Source: Brachycybe producta (Eukaryota > Arthropoda > Diplopoda > Playtdesmida > Andrognathidae). From it: a DNA stretch of 64,000 nucleotides. The notes under the pieces were generated by a model that had not been told where the DNA came from, searched no databases, and saw only the letters and a program-made list of their open reading frames with translations. Numbering within the stretch: the stretch's first letter is position 1; each line of letters starts with the position of its first letter. Made by a program: the position numbers and the translations under genes. The DNA lies in NCBI GenBank assembly GCA_036925085.1, contig JAUPFP010000049.1, positions 806,001 through 870,000 of the forward strand. Reading direction: 5' to 3'. Positions 52,101 to 60,546 of this stretch are shown in pieces.

Positions 52101-53229
52101 AGTATCCTTTCAAATAGGAGCCTACTTAAGGCCTCTAAGTTAAGGCTGTGGAGGTTACATCGGATATTCTTTTGATTAGCAGCCAAATATATCTTCTAAT
52201 CCAGTGGTCTCCAATATGGAGTCCGTGCACCCTTGAGGGTGTGCGAGATTGTCCACGGGGGAGTGCGAGATTTGCAATTCCACTTTTATTGATAATTGTG
52301 CTATGTTAGAATCTCGTCTGCACCAGAGAGTGCACTAAGCAAGTAACCGGTTATTTATTAAAGGGGTGCGTGCTTCGTTTTTTTTTTTAAGTATGAGTGC
52401 ACGAACAAAAACGTTTGAACTTCGGAGACCACTGCTCTAATCAAAGACTGTGGAGCTGTTATATATGTTGCATCGAAGACGCGAAATACGACGAAATACA
52501 GCGAAAAACTACACAATCTCCTGCATAGAGGCTTAGAGAGGCTTAGCCCGCTTAGGCTGATAATAATCAAATGAATAACCGTTGCGTCAAAGAAAGAAAG
52601 TACGGCGAAAAAGTTGTACAATGATCTCCTGAACACAGGCTAAGTGGCTCCTAAGAGAAAGAATTTTCCGAAATAGATTAGTATACCTACCTCACTGTAA
52701 GCGGAAGCTTGTGACGTCAGAGGGGTTGTCTAAAAATTTAGGATTGTGTCGTTTAGTCTCAACAGTTCTCAAAAAAAGGGTTCTTTGCGTTCTTTTGTAA
52801 TTATCCCTTTTTCATTAGACAAAATGACACAAGCCAGAACTTTTTGACAACCCCTCTGACGTCACCAACTTCATCTTACAATGAGGCAAGTATATTTTTT
52901 CTTTTTGAAACGAACCGTTTTCATGAAAAACTTCAAAAATGCTTTTCGATACGATGGCAAAACTGGAAATTTCTTCACGAGTGGATTTAAAACGGTTAGA
53001 TTAAGAATATTCTTTTGCCAATCAGTGTCTTTAAAGCGCAACTCGTCAACCTGATAATAAAAAGAATTAGAAACATGAATGAAAATCTTTCAAACCCCCC
53101 CCCCCCCCCCCAGCCAAAATGAACAACAGTCACAACTGAGTACTAGACCTTGAACTGAAACAACTTTAAAGGAACTCCGCAAAGAAATTGTCTCATAATT
53201 AAGACAATTTCAGGTTGAAATTCACTCAT
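49136..53229 (-). CDS. EEF2KMT: eEF2 lysine methyltransferase, FAM86 family (9 exons)
   Basis: The human orthologue trimethylates a lysine of elongation factor 2 using S-adenosylmethionine. Coding exons in transcript order: 53229-53149, 53050-52916, 52054-51941, 51846-51763, 51695-51640, 50945-50776, 50716-50603, 49616-49428, 49242-49136. Phases join exactly to 349 codons plus stop (human about 330). Seen: the FAM86-type N-terminal region (residues 1 to about 110), VSQGSTGLITWQAAKFLADF, the SAM-binding motif RVLELGCGLGLTGFYIAKVC (about 158-177), SDYHSEVLGQLFYNLQLN, the ADVILAADVVYD acidic loop, VAYVACTVRNEETI, and the ending FFYDPLYQVKLYKITPLA. An in-frame upstream ATG at 53259 would add 10 residues. 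The first donor (GTCTAG) is weak. Transcribed away from ALYREF. Introns carry several MITEs. Confidence 0.93.
49922..50342. mobile_element. Two tandem right arms of the foldback family in an EEF2KMT intron
   Basis: About 49922-50122 and 50124-50342 each contain TTAAAGGYCAT, AACATCTTT, TTGGTTGCTAGAGCCATT or its variant, and GYAGCTTTGGAACC/GTAACTTTGGAAC, in the same order. They match the right arm of the element at 55823-56322. The second copy runs into a fragment (to about 50570) shared with the element at 28481-28880. It is a composite of repeat pieces. Confidence 0.6.
51347..51499. mobile_element. Hairpin MITE, TGTTTTARGAAACTAGAAG family
   Basis: Ends TGTTTTAAGAAACTAGAAGG and, inverted, TGTTTTAGAAACTAGAATGG, each followed by GTAGCTCAATCAC, so inverted repeats of about 35 bp in a 153-bp element. 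Another copy is at 53489-53655, with single ends near 630, 23231 and 53799. Located in EEF2KMT intron 5. Confidence 0.8.
52202..52434. mobile_element. hAT-type MITE with 8-bp target-site duplication
   Basis: Termini CAGTGGTCTCC and GGAGACCACTG are perfect 11-bp inverted repeats of the hAT consensus form. They are flanked by TTCTAATC (52194-52201) and CTCTAATC (52435-52442), a 7/8 match to an 8-bp duplication, which is the hAT hallmark. The 233-bp interior has no transposase. It lies in EEF2KMT intron 2. Confidence 0.85.
52681..52893. mobile_element. Inverted-repeat element, GTATACCTxCCTCA family, copy 2
   Basis: Left end GTATACCTACCTCACTGTAAG and inverted right end TATACTTGCCTCATTGTAAG, followed by GTGACGTCAGAGGGGTTGTC in both arms. 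About 213 bp, with TA at the boundary. Each arm carries TGACGTCA (52712-52719, 52857-52864). Located in EEF2KMT intron 2, close to exon 2. Confidence 0.8.
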
Positions 53230-53259
53230 TTTAAGATCGGGATTGAGACTCAAAGCCAT

Positions 53260-54394
53260 TTTCCGATAATTTAAAGCAAATAAATGAGAAACAAACAGTG
53301 AAAATCGCTTCTGCAGCTGAGAAACAACGCCACACTTTTCATACTCGCCCGGGAATCTCAAAAATAGGCTGAAATGGCACAAATTGGGACACAAAATTAC
53401 GGCGCTCTATAAAACGCTTATTAATGAGTAGAAATTGTAGAAAGCGCCACCAAAAAAAAAATGAGCACAAAATTGAAAAGAATTGAATGTATTTTAGAAA
53501 CTAGAAGGATAAATTAAATAGCAATTTGGGCAATTTAGAAATGATGACATTTTTTTTACATCAGCAGACGAATGTTTTTTATTTCGCCCAAAAAAAAAAG
53601 TTTATTTTTTGAAGATAAAATTGTATTTGAGGTTACTCTTCTAGTTTCTAAAACATTTTCAATTTTTTTTTCTTAATGTTGCTTTTAGAATGCTGCAAAA
53701 AAAAGTTTACCTTAAAAGATAATAAGATATCGACATGGAAGTATATAATAATAATAATAATAATAGTTATTGAGCTACCCTTCTAGTTTTTAAAACACTT
53801 TTCTTTTGCTCTTGAAAAACAAAATAATCGAAAATCAAAAATCTACGGAAGCCCTTTTGGGACATTTCGCACCATAATATAAGGGGCGAAGGGTTTCGTC
53901 CTATTATCTAGTATCCTTGCATAAACGACATTATAAAGAGCGTTGTAATATAAATAAAAGCAGTCAAAATAGGGGCCATCTTGTGTCGTCATTCTGAGCA
54001 GCGTCTTTCAAGCACAAACCCCCCCCCCCCCTTCTTTCTCACTGGTGCTCCAATTGGGACATTTTAATCAATGTTTGTGCGCAATATTATTGGGAGTGTG
54101 TGCACAATATTTATTGAGCGCGTACGCAAATTATTTTGCGAAATGTCCCAAACGGGCTTCCATAAAAATCAGCTGTTCATAAGTTGAACACACAAAAAAG
54201 GGAATGAGCTAATCGATACAACAAGTCTATATCGATATACCTATGAATCGATTAATGATCGATCTTTTGATACCCGCCATTTTTCTTTTGTACGTGCGTC
54301 GGTTGGATTTCCTCTTCGTTCAATTCCATCTTTTTATTCGCGAAGTGCGACGTGATCGTTTGGTTATTTTTCCTACAAGAGACCGGTTTCAAGA
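53260..54394. promoter_or_regulatory. Divergent upstream region of EEF2KMT and ALYREF
   Basis: The two genes point away from each other, with about 1.17 kb between start codons. It contains a hairpin MITE (53489-53655), a further single end of that family (to 53799) and C12 at 54019-54030. Nearer ALYREF is a CpG-richer segment (about 54270-54370). A cluster of ATCGAT-type sites at 54222-54262 includes TATCGATA at 54230-54237, the form of the DRE core-promoter site known in flies. Transcription starts are not directly visible. Confidence 0.55.
53489..53655. mobile_element. Hairpin MITE, GTTTTAGAAACTAGAAG family, second copy
   Basis: Ends ATTTTAGAAACTAGAAGGAT and, inverted, TGTTTTAGAAACTAGAAGAG. 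The interior shares CAGCAGACGAATGTTTTT-like sequence with related fragments near 23300 and 51410. It lies upstream of EEF2KMT. Confidence 0.75.
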
Positions 54395-56558
54395 ATGACA
54401 GACAAAATAGATATGTCGCTAGACGATATAATTAAGTTAACTAAGAAGCGAGGCGGTAATCGCGGAGGTGGAGGAGGAAGAGGGGGCCGACCCAACAACA
54501 GAGGAGGGGTCGGAGGACGAGCGGGTGGAGGCGGCGGCGGCGGAGGAGGAGGAGGACTCAGAAAAACACGCGGTGGAGGAGTAGGAGGGGGAAACGCCGA
54601 TGGTGGACGACGGATTAGAGGACGAAGTAGTCGACCTGCACCCTACACAAGGGTTCGTATTTTGGCCCTTTGCGTTCTAAACTAAATATAAATGACTCAA
54701 AGCGTCGCTTTAGGCGGCAAGCGGCACAAAGAAGTTTTGTTTTCATACCTACTCATTAGATGGCGCTGTATGTTGTTTCTGTTTCTTTACAAACAAAATG
54801 TTTGAAACATAAAAAGTTAATTTTAAAAGTAATGTTTATAAAAAAAAATTTTGTAAGAAATTTGTTGATTTTTAGCCTCTATACAGGAGATTGTTCAGTT
54901 CTTTGGCGGCGCAACTCTATACAACAAATGCACAGCTTTTGCTTAGAGGCTGTTAATCGAAAGCAGTGTTGCCAGTCAAGTTTTAGAAATAATCTTTAGT
55001 TTTCCTTCTAAAAACAAATACCCAGATTATTTTATGCCTCAGATGCACGAGATAGACGATGCTTGCATAATTTTTTGCTGCTACTTTAGCACATTTAAGC
55101 TGTGTGCTACAAATTTTGACTAATTTCGTTTTTTTTTACCTCTGCATTGGCAAAAATTCACAATTATATAAAAATGATTTTTATTAAAATCTTATTGAAT
55201 TTTTTTTTTTTTTTGCAGCCAAAAGAATTGCCCGATAGGTGGCAGCACGATCTGTTCGATGGTGGATTCGGAGGAGCCAAAGGGCTTCGTTCTGGAACGG
55301 GTACAAGTAGTGTAGCAAAACTTCTCGTCTCTAATCTGGATTTCGGTGTTTCCGATTCAGATATTCAGGTGCATTTTATTGTTTCGAGAAACTCGTCGGC
55401 GGTCACTAATCGAACGCTGTCTGGGTTTGCAGGAACTTTTTGCAGAGTTTGGACCTCTAAAGAAAGCAGCAGTTCATTACGATCGCTCGGGACGTTCTCT
55501 CGGAACAGCCGACGTTGTGTTCGAAAGACAAGCCGATGCGATTAGAGCTATGAAACAGTACAACAACATCCCGTTGGACGGTAGATAAGAAATATTGACA
55601 TTGTCTATGAACTTCCGTTGTTTTAAATTATACTTTTATGTTTTTTTGAAAGGTCGGCCAATGAAGATCCAATTGGTGACTTCTGCTATTCCAGAAACGG
55701 GTGTCAGAAATAACAGACTTGGATCGATCGGAGGTGGCGGCGGTGGACAAGGTGGCGGTGGAGGAGGAGGTGGAATGATCCGGCGCGGTGGCGGCGGTGG
55801 GAGGTTTGTTGAATGAAACCTAGTGTTGCGCGTCCCATGAAACGCGGTTAATGTTGTGGTTCCAAAGTTGCTCAAATGGCTGTAGCAACCAAAGAGCAAT
55901 TGTAAACGTCATGAGTTGTGAATTTACCTTAATACCTGAAGAACATATTGGAGGAATATGCTCAATTTTTTCTTAAAGGTAAAAGATGATTTTAAAGATC
56001 CGAACGGTGACAAGCAAAATGGACTTTTTTGAGGTCAGTGGTCTTCAATATGGATTGAGGGAATTAGCACAATTCAAAATTGTATAAAATAAAAGGTTAA
56101 AGGTCATTCCGATCTCAAAAAGGTCCATTTTACTAACTTGACTTCTGTTCTTTAGAAACATCTTTCAGCTTCAAGAGAAATTTTGAGTATTCCTTAATAT
56201 TTCCTTTAGGTTTTAATGCAGTTTTAATAGCATTTTAAATTTCCGATTGGTTGCTAGTGCATTTGAGCAACTTTGGAACCGCCTAATTCACACGATTTCC
56301 TCTGGCACGTGGGGACTCATAACGGAACGTAATGTTTCAATTTGTTTGGTTTTTTTCGGCACAGGGGTCGAGGAAGACGTGTAGGAGGAGGGGGAGGAGG
56401 AGGACGAGGACGTGGGCAAAATCGTAAAGTACCAACTGCAGAAGAATTAGATGCCGAATTAGACGCTTACGTCAATAAGGTACTGTGACATTTTTAAAAG
56501 GAAAAAAAGTTTGGGTACAAATTCGTTTTTCTTATCATTTCAGATGGAAGTTGAATAA
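54395..56558 (+). CDS. ALYREF: THO/TREX mRNA export adaptor Aly/REF (6 exons)
   Basis: Nuclear RNA-binding adaptor that joins spliced mRNA to the export receptor through the TREX helicase UAP56. Exons: 54395-54652, 55219-55368, 55433-55580, 55653-55803, 56365-56479, 56544-56558. All GT..AG and in phase, 278 residues (human 257). The N-terminal UAP56-binding motif [15 protein letters not shown] is followed by a Gly/Arg-rich region (about 20-85). Then [20 protein letters not shown] and an RRM (about 110-190; RNP2 LLVSNL, RNP1 [18 protein letters not shown]). A second RGG region (about 200-240) leads to the C-terminal motif [19 protein letters not shown]. The start context AAGAATGACAG is the first ATG of the frame. 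Intron 4 splits the second RGG region and is mostly a transposon. The last exon is only 15 nt. Confidence 0.96.
55823..56322. mobile_element. Complete foldback element filling ALYREF intron 4
   Basis: The left arm (about 55823-56050) and right arm (about 56090-56322) are inverted copies sharing GGTTCCAAAGTTGCTCAAAT, TAGCAACCAA, TTAATACCT, AAAGATGWTTYTAAAGA and AAAATGGACYTTTTTGAG. The whole intron is 561 nt (55804-56364), so the element makes up about 90% of it. Arms of the same family occur near 1290, 1934, 47709 and 49922-50342. Confidence 0.8.
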
Positions 56559-58342
56559 ATACTTCTTCGAGAACAGAAATGTCATCGTGCGACTATTTTT
56601 TAACATCGCGACAGAACGAAAGCTTCGCTCCGTTCAAGAATTATTTGTTGCAACGTCGTTTTTTTCTTTCTTTACTAGCGTCTTTTTGTTTTAAATGTCT
56701 TGACAATGTGTTTCAGCAACAACTCTCGAAGCCGTTGGCATCGATATTTTCTCCCTTCGTCATTAAAACTGAAGCAATTGTATCGTGGTCCAGTTTTATA
56801 TTTTAAGAGCGAGACATTTTAATTAAAAAATGTATCTTATTACAAATCTCATCCATCACATTCATCATTCTTTCATTTTCATATTTTTTGCAAAATGAAT
56901 TTCAACGTAAAAATGTATAGTTTGTTTTTGAAAGTAGATGAAAATAAGAACCAAATTATGTTAAAAATTGGCTTTTAATTTCTTGTCTCGTTTGTTTAGT
57001 AAACTCGCGTTTTTTTTTTTTACAATATTCGTCTAAATGTGGTTGGCGGAATATTCATTGTAGTGCTCTCGCTATGTTCATGTAGCTAATGCACTGCATA
57101 CAGCATGACAGAAAAGTGACGTCACAGCTGGCGCCATGTAAAATGTCATGGTGGTGACGTCATTTTTCTGTAATGCTGTAAGCAGTACATTAACAGCACG
57201 ATCATAACGAGAGCATAATTATTCTTACCTCACTTTCCTTAACTTTACTAACTTTAAGTTTCCCAACTGGTGGAATATGCGCGCGCAGTGTTTTCACCAC
57301 ACTGTCATGACAGAACTATCGCTACTCTCAAGCCGTTTGAAGCCCTCCTATCATGACTTCCGTGGGTGAACTATCACAACTGTCGTGACAGCAACTCTTG
57401 ACGAAAGAACAATCGCCGTGTAAACGAAACTTTAGTTGAAATGCAATGAAACAGACCATAAAGGTAGAAATACACTGGTTGGCTATCACATATGTTGCGA
57501 TTGGTTCATTTCTAGGTATAGAGTGCACATCATTGTCTATTTTTGTGTTCATTTTTGCTACTACATTTTCCAATTTAATTTTACGTCACGATATAAAAAA
57601 AGTAATAACTAAAAAGTTCAAAATTCTGATCATTTTCATAAACGTCAGCCTCTATGCTTAATTATACACATAATCGAACAAAATTTTGATATTTCAATAA
57701 TTTAACTGAAATTTATTAAAACGAGTAGCAAAAATGAACAAAGTAAAACAACATAAACCACAAAAAAATCATTAGAGACAAGAATCAAGTGACCTAAATT
57801 ATGATTTAAATCACAGTCACCTTTGTTAACTATGAACCAAATTCTATTTTTGTCTCAAACATTAAGACTGAATACATTTTTTTTTGTAATTTAATCACGC
57901 CAAAAAAGGGAGCAGTAAATTTATAAAATCAAAAATCAAAATTGCAAGAATCGAATTAAAAAGCAAACTATTTAAAAAAAAAAAACAATTCATAGAGCCA
58001 TTTAAATTAAATCTGTTTTTCTTTCTCTGTCTCCCTACTTCAACGGTGCATAAAAACTTGAACTGAATCACATTACGGAACAAACACGAGACGACGACGG
58101 AAACAATCTAAAGTTTTATCCCTTCTCTCAGCCCTTGCCCCTCCCTCCCCCTCCCCAAATGCCATTTACGAACAAACCAGAGGTTAGTTACTACCATAAC
58201 TGTTATCTGGCTCTTTTAGCTTTGCACATCGTACAGAAAAATACAAGAGACGACGAAACTGTTGTTCGTTGTAACGAGAAGAAAAAAGTTCCGACCCGCA
58301 GTAGTTATAATGATAATTGGTAATGATAATAAACAGCTTACT
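56559..58342. other. Convergent 3' region between ALYREF and UBE2S
   Basis: Both genes end into this 1.8-kb stretch, so it holds both 3' UTRs. ATTAAA and AATTAAAA-type signals follow the ALYREF stop (about 56762 and 56820). It also contains a foldback MITE (57064-57215). No further coding exon is seen. Confidence 0.6.
57064..57215. mobile_element. Foldback MITE, TGCTCTCGxTATG ends
   Basis: Left GCTCTCGCTATGTTCATGTA and the inverted right end GCTCTCGTTATGATCGTGCT continue into TAATG.ACTGC.TACAGCAT.ACAGAAAARTGACGTCAC in both arms. The arms are about 65 bp and the element 152 bp. Each arm contains TGACGTCA (57117-57124, 57155-57162). No coding frame. Confidence 0.8.
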
Positions 58343-59274
58343 TCATAACCTTTTGAGAGTTCTTTTCTTATCTTTAGTTGTCTTCTTCTTGTCTTTCTCG
58401 GCCGTCGTCTTCTTGTCTCCAGCGTGTTTTTTCGTCATCGGTCCTTCCGTTCTCTCCTTATCGGACGTAGATGCCGCTTTATCTTCGAATCCAGTTCCTC
58501 TTTTTGTAGTCGGTTGTCTCGCGTGGATTTCAGTCATCATTTTTGCTCTTTGTGAATAGTCTTCGTAGCGTTCTAAGAGAAGTTTACCAGCTTCTTCGTT
58601 CAGAGCTGATTCCGCGTTCGGAACGATGAGAAGACATTTCACCGTCTTGAAAGTAAAAAGATTTAAAAAGAAAATCATTTTATACAAACAAGTCCATTAC
58701 AAAACATCCAACTGAAGGAAAACAATAAAATTAGTCATTTTTACGTTTCTATACTTACAAGAAGAATATGTTTGATTCCTAGATCTGATTTCCAGTCTCT
58801 TTTCAAAGTATTAACACAAATTTCTCCATTTTTTGCTACATTCGGATGAAAGATTTTTGTTACGAAGTAGCCTTTGGGAGGAGTCGATGGAAAATCTTTT
58901 CCCAGAACCAATTTTACTCTGAAAACTCCTCCTGCGTAAGGCGTTCCAGCTGTAAAAATGACCCCAAAATACACAGAATCAATTAGAAAAAAAGATTTCT
59001 CAACATTTTGATTGTTTTGAACCTGGCCCTTCGATGGTCGCCTGAATATCTGTCACGTCCTCATCGTTTATAAACACCTTTATTCCCTCAGGAGGATCAG
59101 AAATCAAATCCCCAAGTTCCTTTGACACTTGTCTTATAATTTGAGGCGAGAGATTTTCAACATTCGAACTCTTTTTAACCAAAGAAAATTTAAAGTTTCG
59201 TCGTTAAAACGGCAAAAACACATCAAAAACGGCCTTGAAGGCTTCATATCATTACAAACACTTACCGAGGACAT
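58343..59274 (-). CDS. UBE2S: Ubiquitin-conjugating enzyme E2 S (4 exons)
   Basis: E2 enzyme that extends Lys11-linked ubiquitin chains on substrates of the anaphase-promoting complex in mitosis. Exons in transcript order: 59274-59266, 59170-59023, 58949-58759, 58645-58343; phases join to 216 residues (human 222). The start is the 9-nt exon ATG TCC TCG, giving [21 protein letters not shown]. The UBC fold runs from residue 6 to about 150, with [26 protein letters not shown] and the catalytic cysteine in NGEICVN (Cys97; human Cys95), then [18 protein letters not shown]. The tail is Lys-rich with [10 protein letters not shown] and ends TLKRL, matching the hydrophobic C-terminal peptide that docks on the APC/C. 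Exon 4 encodes the whole tail. It starts away from ARL6IP1. Confidence 0.97.
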
Positions 59275-60546
59275 GTTAAGGAACCTCCCTTCTTCAAAAA
59301 CAACCGAAAAAGTCCCTTTTCGAACCGTTTTCGACCTAAAACGACGTTTTTTGGTCGTTTTTGGAAAGAGATGAAATCCTAAAAAAGGTAAATTAGAAAA
59401 AAAAGGGAGGGTACATTATGACATATTACTGAAGCTGACTTAGGTGTACTGAAAATGACGTTTATTCTATTCAATTGTATAGCATTCTGACGCCATATTG
59501 GAATACATTTAACTTATACTCCAAGGCAAACTTTGTGCTTCAGAATATCAATGGGACATAGTTGTTCATGACAACTTCTTATTGCTCTACATGTCTATTG
59601 AAAATTTAAACGGTTTCAGGGGGCTAAATTCAAATGGACCAATCATAAACTATTACAGTTTAAAATTTGAAAATTTGCCCATGTATTTTAAAACAAAATC
59701 ATAAAAATTGACATTCTCATAACATTAAATTTGATTTTTTATTATAATCAATAACATCGCTTTAATTATTTCCAACACAATTTAGGTCACAATTTTATGA
59801 CGTCATTGTGGTTTATTATAAGAATTACAATTGTGCTAAATAAAATTTTTCATGACGTCACAATTTTGAAGCTCAATGAGTCAGCAAATAAATGCACCAA
59901 AATGGCACACTTCACGTCGATTTTATCATATTAATGTACGCCATATTAGATCATCCTTTTTCTATTAACACGGTTTTCATTTAAGGCCTTCAAATTTCTA
60001 AACCACGCCTTATGCTTCAAATTTGAATTGACGTAGCTCAAATAATGGCTACAGTGACACTGATGATAAAATAAAATTTTCACCATTTTTTTGCATAAAA
60101 GCAACAATTAATTAATTATTATAACTGATTTTTAAGAACGCAAACACTCAATATAATATTATAAAACGTTATAATAAATGAAATATTTCAACAAAATTAG
60201 ATTGATTGTGTTAATTGACACAGTAGGGTAAGAACAAGAGGACACAAAATGGTAACTATCTCCATACACAGGCATCTGTAGACAGCGTCAGAATGTCTTC
60301 GGCTCCGCCCTTTCATGAGCGTCAGACCAAATATCAACCAATTAGAAATAAAAAAGGCCATCATGCCATGTGCCATCAAACCCAATAAAAAAACCAATTA
60401 GAAATTGATGACGCTCATAAAAAGGCGGAGCCAAAAAAATTCTGAAGCTGTCTACAGATACCTGTTCTCCATACAAACCTATGCTATTAAGAAGCCATCA
60501 GTGAGAGTTAATAGTTTTGTTTATGTGTTTAAAAAGGTAAACAACA
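59275..60546. promoter_or_regulatory. Divergent upstream region of UBE2S and ARL6IP1
   Basis: About 1.27 kb between the two start codons, genes transcribed outwards. It contains two TGACGTCA (CRE-type) palindromes at 59798-59805 and 59853-59860, both within CACAATTTT-rich sequence. A MULE-like element is at 60268-60465, close to ARL6IP1. No TATA box is evident near either start. Confidence 0.55.
60268..60465. mobile_element. MULE-like MITE with 9-bp target-site duplication
   Basis: Ends ACAGGCATCTGTAGACAGC and, inverted, ACAGGTATCTGTAGACAGC; arms continue through GGCTCCGCC and ATGAGCGTCA. Perfect 9-bp direct repeats TCTCCATAC flank it (60259-60267 and 60466-60474), as in Mutator-type elements. 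The 198-bp interior is non-coding. Confidence 0.88.

Noticed and set aside
58135-58559. Plus-strand open frames across the 3' end of UBE2S
   Set aside because: They are the antisense shadow of the UBE2S terminal exon, which is clearly coding on the minus strand.
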